DNA of 64,000 nucleotides, taken from Galaxea fascicularis (lineage: Eukaryota; Cnidaria; Anthozoa; Scleractinia; Euphylliidae). A model generated the notes under the pieces. It saw only the letters and a list, made by a program, of their open reading frames with translations. It had not been told where the DNA came from and did no database searches. The translations under genes and the position numbers were made by a program. Shown in pieces: positions 53,960-64,000 of this stretch. Location of the stretch: NCBI GenBank assembly GCA_948470475.1, contig OX419342.1, positions 16,709,010 through 16,773,009 on the forward strand, read 5' to 3'. The stretch's first letter is position 1; every line of letters begins with the position of its first letter.

Positions 53960-54165
53960 GGGGAACGCGGAATATCTTGAAAACGGGGAATCTTTAAAAC
54001 AGGGAATCCATAAAAGCGGGAATCTTTAAAACCGGGATTCTTTAAAACAGGGAATATTTAAACGGGGAATCTTTAAAACGAGGAATCTTTAAAACTGGGA
54101 ATCTTTAAAAGCGGAAAACTTTTAAACGGGGAATCTTTAAAAGCGGGAATCTTTCGATCAGGTAA
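53960..54165 (+). repeat. ~18-bp minisatellite (GGGAATCTTTAAAA units)
   Basis: About eleven imperfect units of GGGAATCTTTAAAA plus CG/GC/CA variants. The unit is AT/GC two-part, with a DraI-like TTTAAA in most copies. Confidence 0.9.
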
Positions 54166-54502
54166 AATGGGGTTACAAGGTCTACACGACTCCTGTTGGC
54201 GTGTTTTCCGCTTCTGTCTCGGCTCTATTGACCAATTTTGCTTCTTGCTTGTTTTAGAGGATAACATGATGATGACAGTGATTGAAACAGCCATGCGCTT
54301 AAATGTCGCATGTTGTGTATTTCGTTACCAAAGGTCATTTCTGGGTTTGAATTCTGCATTTATCACCTGTTTGTTTTGACCCTTGTTGTTTCTGTTTTAG
54401 CGACTATGGTCCTTTATATGCCATCTGAAATATTTGGTGTAGGTTTGGTTTGGCTCGTTTCAAAACGTTCAGCACAAACACTGCAAGATAAAGATTATAG
54501 CG

Positions 54503-54540
54503 GAGCTCCGCGCGCGCCGAAGGCGCGCGCGCGCGGAGCA
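54503..54540. repeat. GC hairpin of alternating CG
   Basis: GCTCCGCGCGCGCC, loop GAA, GGCGCGCGCGCGCGGAGC: a near-perfect stem-loop made of alternating CG. Very CpG-rich in otherwise CpG-poor DNA. Confidence 0.85.
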
Positions 54541-54599
54541 CCATAGCTAAGAAAATATGGTAACCCATCCATCCGAGAAATTTTGGTTATGACGTCATC

Positions 54600-54685
54600 G
54601 TACGACCGACCGTCCGACCGTCCGACCGACCGTCCGACCGTCCGTCCGACCGTCCGTCCGACCGTCTGTCCGTACGTCCACCCCA
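54600..54685 (+). repeat. CGACCGTC minisatellite
   Basis: GACCGACCGTCCGACCGTCC-type 4- and 8-bp units repeated about ten times. Confidence 0.9.
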
Positions 54686-54989
54686 TCATGTAAGCCAAAG
54701 TCAGGTGTGATACTCCGATTAACCCTTTCGTGTGCAAGCTCGCATATAAGCGCGCTTCCATATGGACTGTTTTTGGACAGATTATTTGCCCGTACACGCA
54801 CATTCTCGTCCCCAGAGCCTCCGTTTCTTTTGGTCACGTGGTCGGAGAAACGAAGGGCTCTGGTAGCAGCCAATACCAGATGTCCGTAAATCACGGACAT
54901 CCGGTAGCGCATGCTTAATTTTTACCAACTAATCTGCCCATGCTCAGAAACTAATCCTTAGGGAGGGGAGAGACGGTAAACTACACAAT

Positions 54990-55540
54990 GTGGTACGTTG
55001 GTTGCTCGCCGGAATGCGGGCCGGAAGTAAAATGGACTGCGTGGTACTTTGTGATTTTTATTTCTGCTGCGCATTCATTTTTTGTCAGCCAATGAAAAAA
55101 TTCGAATTTTTTGGTGCGTCCAGAGCCACTCGTCAACTACATTTCAAGCCTAAAGACGAGTGGCTCTGGGGACGAGAATGGTACACGCAGTTTTCAACCC
55201 CGCGTTTTTGTGGCGGGAAATTGCATGGCCAAATTTTGAAGACAGTTAAAAAGAAGTCAGTTTTGTCTATTCGTTGGCGGAATATCAGAGACAAACAGTG
55301 GGAGAAAGAACAAGAAAGGGCATGAGTAAACAGGCAGAGTATCAGTGACAAACAGCGGGAGAAAGAACACGAGCAAACCGGCTCAATTGCAATGTCGAGC
55401 AACGGGAGAAACAACAAGAAAGGGCTCGAGTAAACAGGCTGAATCGTACTGACGAGCAACGGGAGAAAGAACGGCAAAAAGCTCGAGAAAAAAGACGAAA
55501 TTATAGTGAGGAACAGCAAAAAAGAGAGCGTCTCTTGTCA
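54990..55540 (+). other. charged coding-like tandem repeat
   Basis: From 55285, units of about 60 bp (CA(A/G)CGGGAGAAAGAACA with (G/A)AGCAA and GAGTAAACAGGC(T/A)GA) repeat four times. Read in frame they give D(K/E)QREKEQER-like helices with stops between. The open frame starting 54990 runs into the first unit. It may be a fossil exon of a coiled-coil protein, or a repeat only. Confidence 0.4.
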
Positions 55541-55751
55541 AGCTGTAAAAACATTACCAAGTGTCAGGGAGTTTCAGCTTGTTCTCGTGTTTACCTGCAG
55601 AAGCTTGCATGAAGAGAAAAGATCGTGTGGTCTGGCAAGGTTTCAGTAATTATGCGCTGTCTTCGGACCTTGCTGTGTATTAAAGTGGACGGTTTTGCAG
55701 CTAAAATCCTTAATTGAAGAAGCTTCCTTAATAGGCATGAAAAGTAGCAAG

Positions 55752-56890
55752 ACTTACTTTTGTGTGAAATGACCGCTTCTGCTTAAGCTCTGCGGGCGGA
55801 GTGATTGTCGACTGACTTAAACTGTGCGCAGGTTAGTTCTCCTGTTTTGTCTTTTATATGGACATTTATGTCAAGAAAATTGAATAGCGATTTTTGTCGG
55901 TTTGTTACTTGCCTTATTTTTTCCGATTTCTACGAGAAACGTCGAAGAGACAATCGCATCAGTTTCTTTTTTCTTACGTTTCGTTGTTTTCACGCTTCAA
56001 TCTCAAATTGGTTTGGACTCTTGTGTTTTTCAAATGTTTTCTATTCAATATTTTATCTTGGATCCTAAAACGTTTCGTTTTTTCCTACTGTCGCTCATTT
56101 TAGGGCACAAAATTTGTCGAAGAAAAGCCAAGCGAAGTCCGGACGGTTTATAATCTCGGCCTCGCTTGAAAAGTTTGACATTTGAAAAACTCTCGCAAAC
56201 AACAACAACTCCTTGCCAAAAGTAAACGCGATTTTTAACAGCTGCAGCATCGGAAATGCCAGCAATATGTTGTCCCTCGCAGCAATTTATTAGCAAAGCA
56301 ATGATTTTGTGTGAAATGACGGCTATTATGTCAGCTCTGCGTTCGGAGTGATTATTGACTGACCTAAACTGTCCGCATCGGCAGGTTAGTCTTCCTGTTT
56401 TGTCTTTTATACGGACACTTATGTCAAGAACACTGGGACTAGCGATTTGCCTAGGTTACTCACGCGTTATGTTTGTTACTTGTCTTATTTTCCAATTTCT
56501 ACGAGGAACGCCGAAGAAACATTCGTATCGTTTTTTGTTTTCTTACGTTTTGTTGTTTTCACACTTTTATCTCAAATTGGTTTGGACTAAAAAATGCTTG
56601 TTTTTTTCCAAATGTTTTCTATCCAATATTTCATTTTAGATCCTAAAACTCTTCATTTTCCCTGCTGTAGCTCATTTTTGGTCACAAAGAAAGAAAAGCC
56701 AAGCGAAGTTCGGACGGTTTAAATCCTCGGCTCTGCTTTGTCAGAAACAAGAGCCGGATTGACATTTGGAAAACTCTCGCAAAGAGCGAGCGACAACCTC
56801 CCTGCCAAAAGTAAACACGATTTTTAACAGCGCCAGCCATTCGAAATGCCAGCAATATGCTGTTCCTCACAGCAATTCTCGTTGTTAGTT
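55752..56890 (+). repeat. tandem duplication of ~550 bp (two copies)
   Basis: Copy 1 (about 55752-56295) and copy 2 (about 56299-56890) share, in the same order, TTTTGTGTGAAATGACSGCT, GGAGTGATT(G/A)T, CCTGTTTTGTCTTTTATA, TTATGTCAAGAA, GTTGTTTTCAC, CAAATTGGTTTGGACT, TGACATTTG(A/G)AAAACTCTCG and a GCCAGCAATATG(T/C)TG end. Divergence is about 15-20% by eye. Confidence 0.85.
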
Positions 56891-58028
56891 AAAAAATCGC
56901 AGACTTAAAAGGCTAATTGCAGTAAAACTTGGTCTTTATTTAATGTTTTCGGCTGACAATTGTTTTTCTTAAAGCGATTTGTTTGTCTGTTGTCATTGCC
57001 AATCAGATGTTATCATTAACAGTGATGTAAAAAATAATACCGCCACGACTTGTAGTCAAGGGTTGTAGTTTGCAATATTTGTAGTTGATTGAAGTCAAGA
57101 ATAAAACCATTCTCAACCATTTGGAGTTGATCACCGGAGTTGATGCATGGTTTATCGTGCCGCAGTCACTTTTCACAACGAATAGTTAAAGTCATTTTTA
57201 CCTAATGTTTTTCGGTGCTAAGGACACCGACGGCAGTTTTTAATCGTCTTTACTCTTATAGATCACAGAAATAACGCCATAAAATAGTCAAAACAAGGCG
57301 AACAAAGTACTGTTCTTCTTTTTTTGGGTGGTGTCCAACAGTACCCACTTTGGGATTTTACCATTTTGTTTTGTTGTGGAATATTTCGGTTTGTTAAGTT
57401 TAAGATGTCAACGATACATGTTAGAAAATTTGTGACTCAGCCAATTGCACAAAACCGGTTGTGATGTTGAATTTAAATGTGAGACACTGGGACTGTTAAT
57501 CTATAGTTTAGAGATTTACACCATTAATTATTATTTTGTATTGAAATGTAATCGGATGTAATTAAACTGTGGTGAAGCAAAATCGTTTATGCTTATAGTC
57601 ATGTAGTCCTTTGATCCAACGTGGCAAAGGCCGATGATAAATCGAAAATGTACGTTAGCACATGTTTGAATGGTGGCTGTGGCTCTGCAGCAAAACAGTA
57701 AAAACTATTATCACAATACAGAAGTCCTTACTGGTCCTTATTGGTAAATGCCATACAATAAGGAAAGAACTGTGGAGCCCCTGTGGAGCTCCGCTTTTAG
57801 GCTTGGCTAAATATATATATTAATAGTACCCGACTTAAATTCCTATCCTTGATAACAAGAAAGAGGCTGCACTGTACTGTCTGTACTGTTGTTCATCTTG
57901 GCATAGCTTGTAGGCTGAAATTTAACTTTTTGTAGCCTAGAATAATTTAACTCCAAGAAATGGTGTGAATGCTAAATGCTGAATTTTTACTTATGTTTAT
58001 TTTTGCTTATGGTTTTGGTATGCAGATG
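56891..58028. other. intergenic, nothing recognised
   Basis: No gene supported between the tandem duplication and the Harbinger element; AT-rich unique-looking DNA. Confidence 0.4.
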
Positions 58029-58470
58029 GATATGGGAATGATATTCTGCACAATTTATTGAGCCCGGTTACACCAATGGAAACTCGTGCAATTCAGTGTT
58101 TTAGCAGGCCAGATACCCCAAGCTCCATCACCACTGACAGTAGTGAATCAAGTTCTAGTGGTGTGCAACATGATAAAACTAGTTCATACTACAGATTATT
58201 GAGATAGGAGGAGGCACATGTGAAACTACTCATTGCACTGTGGAGACAGTTTAAGCATTTAATAACGGAAGAAAAAAAGTCAGAAAGGACGTTTTTACAA
58301 TCATTGCATTTAAGTTTAATAAAAAGTCCAAAGAACAGGTCACAGGAGACCAGTGCTTAAGAAAATGGGGAAACCTTGTCTCACACCATAAAAGGGGAGA
58401 AGACCACAACAAAAAGTCTGGAAATGAGCGTAAAGATTGGAAATTCTATCAACACTTTCAAATAACCATT
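58029..58470 (+). pseudogene. PIF/Harbinger Myb/SANT-like DNA-binding protein remnant
   Basis: The plus frame reads LSPVTPMETRAIQCFSRPDT with a Ser-rich stretch, an in-frame TAG (about 58207), EEAHVKLLIALWRQFKHL, and, after a frameshift near 58300, DQCLRKWGNLVSHHKRGEDH then KKSGNERKDWKFY. This is the trihelix/MADF-type Myb domain found in the second gene of PIF/Harbinger elements. It converges on the transposase remnant on the other strand. Confidence 0.65.
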
Positions 58471-58710
58471 TTATCTTATCTGTATCTTATTTTACCTTAT
58501 CTGAAGCCTCCCTAATACTGATTTTTATAGATAAACTGAAAAATGAAAGCTTTAACCTACATAAAACAGAGGCTGACAAGCTAGCAAATTTACAGCACAG
58601 CCAGATAGCGTGACTTGGGATTCTTCAACAAGAAATTCTCCACTCCCAGCTGGGGAAACGATGCAGTCAATGTTTGGGTTATGCCAAGGGATGTTAAAGG
58701 TTTAAATTGA

Positions 58711-59452
58711 TTAGCAACAATCATGAAAATTCATGGACGTATGTCTAACCTGGGTATTGAAGGGGTGAACCTTCTTCCTGTTCACATAGGCTTCAGGCTG
58801 CTTTCCAGGAGGTTTGATTCGGATGTGTGTGTCATCGATGACTCCTATAATTCTTGGAAATCCGGGAAGTGTTTGTAGTTCGAAATTCTGGATGACCTGC
58901 ATTTGATCCTCTTTTTAAAAAAGTGTAATGATGGGTTCAAACTCTTAGCCAGAGACTAATCGTTTTAATTCCACTGGGAAGAAGTCAACCTACCTCTCGG
59001 CCACTTGATGTATTCCTGTCTTAAAGCAACAATAGCTTCTGTTACTCTTTTAGGATTCTCTCCAAGCTACTGCATGAGCGTTACACCGAACCTGTCAGAA
59101 ACATATCTCATTGCTTCCAGGTTTGAGATGAACCAAGCGAATATCAAAACTTGTTTTAGCAGCGGAATCGCCTTTCTTCGAAAGCGATTTTCACGGGGAA
59201 TCGACCCTCTTGCGGCGAGTTCTTGGCTGAGAGATTCAAAAGTGTTTTTGGTCATCCGAAGGTGCCCTCTAAATTCAGCTAGTGAGTGACAAGGCACTAC
59301 CACCTCGAAAAAAAAGCAGTTATGATAAGATCCCTCCTCGTTAATGGTATAATTGCTCCAATCAAATGAATGTCGCCTTCATCCTCATTTAGTAATTCTT
59401 CTTTGATAGACCCATCAAGCATTTCGTACAACAGCTGCATTTCGTCCGCCAT
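58711..59452 (-). pseudogene. PIF/Harbinger (HARBI1-like) transposase remnant
   Basis: From ATG at 59452 the minus strand gives ADEMQLLYEMLDGSIKEELL. A frame change before an 8-T run (59308-59315) leads into VVVPCHSLAEFRGHLRM and VLIFAWFISNLEAMRYVSDR (helical N-terminal region). An in-frame TAG after VTLMQ follows, then KRVTEAIVALRQEYIKWPRG and a donor GTAGGT. After a likely 80-bp intron it continues PGFPRIIGVIDDTHIRIKPP and EAYVNRKKVHPFN with the first catalytic Asp region, then stops at 58711. The rest of the nuclease is missing. Confidence 0.78.
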
Positions 59453-60461
59453 CTTGAATCCCGACTCGTTCCAGGCTAGCTCTATAATTTATTTTATTAC
59501 ATGGATACAATAGTACGCGCGTTCTGATTGGCTGCTGAGCGGGCAAGATTTTCTTGAAATTACCGGGCATTATGAAAATTTTTCTCGGCTCGACGGCTCT
59601 TTGAGTTGTGAGTAAAAGCTACGAGCGCGTGGGCGAAAACAACAAAAAATATGAAGAAAGTACAACTATATTTTCAATGACTGAAAGAAAAATTAGCATA
59701 CAGATACTTCTTTAGTATGAGCGACGGAGAGAGCCACAGCGAGAGCGAGTTTAATTATCGCTAAAAAGGCCACATAATAAATAACTTTTAACCTCGTCCG
59801 TTCGGTCGTTACAGGCAAATCTCAGACCTCGGCCTTGATGTATGACCACACTCTCGGTTAATAAGTAGTATATCTTCCAGGGAACAGTCTTGTAAAAGGA
59901 ACGAGCGCATCCCTATGGAAATTTCCAATAGGGATTTGACGTGTCCCATTTACTACAACCGTCGACCAACCTGTCTTTCCGACTAAATGGTAAACAGCCA
60001 TAATCACGATTTGATCTTGAACCAGGGTGTATATCCGTCTACAAGTGAAATTCGGTCAGCAAAATTGCTATTACAAGATGGTTTCACAGAACTATTTCGA
60101 AAAAACCCCTGAAAAACAATATTGTGGATAATCAGATAACAGAATATGACAGCGCTCTTAACGTACCGTCACAGAACATTATTTTTCTCACTCACTGGAT
60201 TGAATTTGCAAGAGAAGTTAGCACCTGTTTTGTTTTTCGCGTTCGTAAACAATAAGGCCTATTGGCAAAGCATGGTAGACTGTCTTTTCAGTTTTAGATC
60301 TCCTCTCTATTACAATAAGTACAGGAACCGTTAAGTTTGCCGTTTAAACAGTTTATTTTCTTTTCTCCTTTGGGGTGTGATTTGTTTATCTTTTCTTCAC
60401 CCTAGCTTAATTTTACTCGATTAAACTATGGAGTCTTAGTTTTAAGAGTCGATTCCAACTA

Positions 60462-60770
60462 ACAAAACTGCTTTTAACACGACATTTATCGAGCCAAGAG
60501 GGCCACGGGGACCATTAGGGCCATTTTCAAGCTGTGTTTTTTCCAGGAGTGCGCGTGCAGTCTCGCGTGGAGCTTGCAAGCGTTGAGTCAGAAGTGATTA
60601 CAAATGCGCCACTTCTACGCCATAATAAAATGTGTACGCTGAATTACAACTGAACCAAACTGCTTGTAACACAAAATGTATTAGACCACGAGGGCCACGG
60701 GAAACATTAGGGCCATTTTTAGCTGTGTTTTTTCTCCAGGAATGCGCGTAGAATCTCGCGTCGAGATATA
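60462..60770 (+). repeat. direct repeat of ~125 bp, two copies 183 bp apart
   Basis: Both copies contain CAAAACTGCTT-like starts, GAGGGCCACGGG, CATTAGGGCCATTTT, AGCTGTGTTTTTTC and TCTCGCGT. Inside the inverted-repeat element. Confidence 0.8.
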
Positions 60771-61399
60771 TAGCGCACGTGGCTTGACAGAAGACAAGTC
60801 ATGTTTAGCATATCAAACTGTATTTATTTACAAACCATGTACGAAATACATTCTTTAGAAATTTCAAGCCTTAAGAAAAGTTTTGTATACAAGTCTTTTT
60901 ACAGAAAGTGAAAATCTGTTTTACAAACAAAACTTTAAATATCAAGTGGCAAAGTACTCATGCAATCCTCTAACACTTTGCGTTGGGGATAAAAAATATG
61001 AAAATGCATCCCGAACTTGTGTATACATGGCGTTGTTCACAACACGAAAACCACGACTCACACCCGCGCTATTTTGTTTGGTGAGCAACACGTTATGATA
61101 TTTGTCTTTGTAAATCTCGTTGGATTTCTTATTCACTCGTTCACAGCTGAAAGTATCTTTCGCTTCAAAACAGTTGGTTTTTGAGCACAAACCGATAATC
61201 CCTTTTCCCTCCCACTCATCCTTGAAAAGACCTGGAGTTCTTTATCTGGCGTATCGGTGAGGGGAAGCCAGTCACATTTATCCTGCTGAAATTCATCCTT
61301 GAGTTCTGGTTTCACTAAAGACTCGCGAAAGACGAACGCGAAAAACAAAACAGGTGCTAACTTCTTATGTAAATCCAGTATCCAGTGAGTGAAAAGTAA

Positions 61400-61794
61400 G
61401 GCCCCGTTCAGACTAGGTGCCCGTTCCGCGACACCGTACCCGGGCACTAAAATGGACGCTGTCCAGACAGACCAGTGTCCTGGACCGAGGATGTTCACAC
61501 TCGTGCAAAAGGCTTGGTGCCCAGTTTACCTTTTTGAGTACTCCGCAATATCGTTGCCATTTTGGTGACTGCATCGTATAGGGTAACACGGGAAAAAACG
61601 CGGGAACACATGAAAGCGTGTTCAGACAAGTTCCCGTGCCCGGGAACGGTGCCAGGGTACTACCCTTGGAGGTGGTGCCCGTGCCCGGGCACGGTGCTCC
61701 GATTTTTGCGCGGGCACCGACAAAAAGCTATGTTCAGACTAGTGCTCGTTCCCGTAAACTGGGCACAGGCATCTACAGTAGTCTGAACGGGGCC
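61400..61794. mobile_element. 395-bp PIF/Harbinger-type MITE, TAA target duplication
   Basis: Perfect 16-bp ends GGCCCCGTTCAGACTA / TAGTCTGAACGGGGCC with TAA directly repeated at 61397-61399 and 61795-61797. The inside is full of GTGCCCGGGCAC-type palindromes. TWA target duplications are typical of PIF/Harbinger; the element at 58.0-59.5 kb shows that the superfamily is present nearby, but a link is not shown. Confidence 0.88.
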
Positions 61795-61934
61795 TAATTC
61801 TCCGTGTAACGGTGCGTTAAAAGCGCTGCCAGATCATGTTCTCTGATTCTATTCTCCAAAACGTTTCTTTTAAGGTTAAAAAAGGTTAATTAAAATAAAA
61901 TGAATAGAAATATTACAATTTAGACTGATCTGCA

Positions 61935-62300
61935 GGTAGCTTAGCTGATAATGGCAGGCCAGTCCATTTTAACAGAGGTAATTATGTGAGTGATATATAT
62001 GAAATGAATCATATGGACTGCGGAAATAAAATCAAATGAAGACTGATTCTCGCAGTTTTGAAAAAAAGTCTTCACTTGATTTCATTTCGGCAGTTCATAT
62101 AATTCAATTCATACACATCACTCACATCCTTCGCTTTCACGAGAACATAGCTCAGTTGGTTAGAGCGTCGTACCGGTATCGCGAGGTCACGGGCTCAAAC
62201 CCCGATGAACTCCAGTTTTTTTTTTTTGTTGTTGTTGTTTTTTCAGGCTTCTTTACGCAGTTGGGTATAATTGCGTTCACAACTGCGAGGATCAGTCTTC
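61935..62300 (+). mobile_element. tRNA-headed SINE
   Basis: The tRNA-like head is AGCTCAGTTGGTTAGAGCGT (62151) with GTCACGGGCTCAAACCCC (B box). Upstream GACTGATTCTCGCAG and downstream AACTGCGAGGATCAGTCTTC are partly inverted. T-rich stretch at 62215-62240. Best preserved of the three heads of this family in the window; A and B boxes look usable. Confidence 0.75.
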
Positions 62301-62559
62301 ATTTGAGAGACAATTACATTACAGTACAGGATTAAAAAAAGTAAATAAAAAATATAAGTTTATTTGTACAAGATTGAGGAAAAAGAAGAGGTTGAGATAT
62401 CAAGCTACTAAAGGTAATTACAATTGTGTCTTGTCTAATGATTCTTTAGATCAAATATTATTTTATCGACTGATTTCAATACAACTATCTTCAGCATTCA
62501 AAATGTCATTTCTTTCTCAAAACTATTTTTTGACAACGTATTTATTCTTTCAGGTATCC

Positions 62560-63000
62560 CATTCCACACTTTTCCAACACGTGAAAAAGGGTATTTTTGT
62601 AGGTCGATTCTAGATATTTTTTATAAGTTTTGAGAGGTTGACGAGCGGGAAACATTTGTGCATGCTAGAAGTTCTACAGAAAAGATTTAGAATATTTGAC
62701 GGTGTTTGTTTTGGATTTATATCGTACATTAACTTTGAAACCGCTTGGACATAAAGAAAACTTGAAGGTAAAACACTAGTTTTGACAACTAGAGGGATAG
62801 TGTGCTCATTTCTGTCTGCAAAGTGAATAAAGGATAGGGCGCCCTTCTGTATAGAATAGTGAGTTTATTTAGATGTGTTTTAGAGGCGTGGCCCCAAGAA
62901 ATAAGTCCATAGGAGAGATGAAATGTTATAAGAGCATTATAAATATTTATAAGAACACAAAATGGTATATGTCTTAGTTTACTTAACATTCAAACTGTTT
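62560..63000 (-). pseudogene. LINE E: 3' fragment of a non-LTR retrotransposon
   Basis: The minus frame reads MLSKLRHIPFCVLINIYNAL then FHLSYGLISWGHASKTHLNK, the thumb/C-terminal region of CR1/L2-type reverse transcriptases; the continuation to about 62560 is frameshifted. No catalytic motif remains. Confidence 0.7.
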
Positions 63001-64000
63001 TGCTTATTTTGGTTATAACAGACACTATTTGCAAGTGGTCTTACACGAAGCACAAACCCCAGAATCGATCATCAACAATCTAATCGATATGAAGTTTTAT
63101 ATATATGTTCCAAGTTTCATATTTAAGACAAGTCCTATTTGTGTGAATGAAGTCAAATATTTGAAGCAAGTTTTGTCTGCGTGCGCCTCAAGTTTTATAG
63201 ATGTTCAAAGAAAGTCTTGTGCATTTGCAAGATGTTGTGTTTATTTGGGAACAAGTTGGATATTTCCACATCTAGTTGTATTTATATGAAACAAGTTTTA
63301 CATATCAGAAAGAAGTCTTATGTATATTAAGTAAGTACTATATATATTAAGGAAGTATTTTTGTCCGTTTTGGCGCGTCATAGAAGAAAGTGTCTCACTT
63401 CTTATAGCTTTTTACCGAGCACGATCTTGAAAAAATGGTATTTGCCCGCTTTACAGCGAATATCGGATCGGTGGGAAAGCTTTTTATGCAGTTATCGAGT
63501 CCTCTCACTGAAAATACATGTCACCCGGTATATTTGGCCGCCGTACGTGTTTGGTAATCGACTACTGTATAATGGTTGTCGTGGTCTTCTGTTGATTTCG
63601 AAGGTTAGCGTATTAGCCATTTCAGAGTGTAGGTAGGCTGGCCTCTGGGTGTATGTACAGTAATAGCCCACGTACGTATACGTATAAGAACCTGAATTTT
63701 TCAATTTAGCCTAAATAGGTTCTTATTAAAATGGTACTTAAAGCAAATTTAGGCTACCAAGGTTCTTAAAATATGTTCTTATATTTTCATATGAATTTCA
63801 TCTAAATATGCTATATATATGATAAATATCATCTCATAATTCAGTATAAATCATTAATTTTAGTTGTACCATGGAGCAATGCTTATAGGCAGTTCAGTGC
63901 AGGTACAGTATAATATGTCCTTAACAAACCATAACAAAGAAACCCGTGTTGATACCAAATTCATAACAAGTTCAAGCAATGAGGAGAAATGAAAAAATAA
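63001..64000. other. nothing recognised
   Basis: AT-rich DNA with short runs like TATATATTAAG(T/G)AAGTA repeated near 63315-63360. No gene supported. Confidence 0.4.

Larger units (their letters stand above)
60122..61866. mobile_element. DNA element with ~140-bp inverted repeats, right arm split by a MITE
   Basis: The left arm (60122-60254) and the reversed right arm (61321-61396 plus 61798-61866) share AATCAGA, CAGCGCT(C/T)TTAACG, TCACTCACTGGAT and AGTTAGCACCTGTTTTGTTT. The two halves of the right arm join only when the MITE at 61400-61794 is removed. The interior of ~1.07 kb has no recognisable transposase. Confidence 0.7.

Noticed and set aside
54495..54912. Minus-strand frames with RTVGRTVGR repeats
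   Set aside because: Translation of the CGACCGTC minisatellite.
62146..62215. tRNA gene
   Set aside because: Good tRNA-like head, but it is one of three related copies in the window, each with the same non-tRNA tail; it is a SINE.

Overview
This is eukaryotic DNA, almost certainly from an anthozoan cnidarian (probably a stony coral). The evidence is an intron-rich leucine-rich-repeat G-protein-coupled receptor, several tRNA-derived SINEs, CR1/L2-type LINEs, Penelope-like elements, Polinton/Maverick DNA and many MITEs. The species call is inference from the mix of families; no search was run.

Host gene: on the minus strand a relaxin-receptor/GRL101-like LGR receptor runs from at least 45147 down to 6161. 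Seven separate 72-nt exons each encode one leucine-rich repeat, all with the same splice phase (45076-45147, 22683-22754, 14296-14367, 13912-13983, 12339-12410, 10619-10690, 10006-10077). They join in frame to one long exon (6161-7316) that carries the whole seven-helix domain. The 5' end (signal peptide, any LDL-A repeats) was not found and is probably outside the window. Its introns hold nearly everything else between 7.3 and 45 kb.

The 22.3-kb intron (22755-45075) contains a nest of elements. A Penelope-like element (PLE, minus strand) is split by a 15.9-kb Polinton (26718-42620) with ~295-bp terminal inverted repeats. The Polinton carries decayed genes for protein-primed DNA polymerase B, an integrase, a small membrane protein, a fibre-like protein and a collagen-like protein, a packaging ATPase, a conserved basic protein, the major capsid protein, an adenain-type protease, a phospholipase-A2-like protein and a GIY-YIG-like nuclease. 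A near-intact LINE (27345-29810) and a second LINE fragment with a 10-bp target-site duplication (37689-38222) lie inside it. Another LINE (24497-26374) lies in the 3' part of the PLE. Frameshifts, stops and lost catalytic residues make the Polinton a fossil.

Another intron (14368-22682) holds a degenerate LINE with an internal inversion (15.05-16.5 kb), a fragment of a second, different Polinton lineage (17.5-21 kb: capsid-like gene, integrase with chromodomain), a foldback MITE, and tRNA-headed SINE units. 

Left flank (1-6 kb): PLE remnants with hammerhead-ribozyme-like hairpins, a SINE, a foldback MITE and a possible acidic exon. Right flank (45-64 kb): kelch-type gene fragments, a nearly full-length CR1-like LINE (49.5-52.7 kb), several mini-satellites, a 0.55-kb tandem duplication (55.75-56.89 kb), a PIF/Harbinger element with transposase and Myb/SANT genes (58.0-59.5 kb), a long inverted-repeat element with a MITE inserted into one arm (60.1-61.9 kb), a SINE and a LINE 3' fragment.
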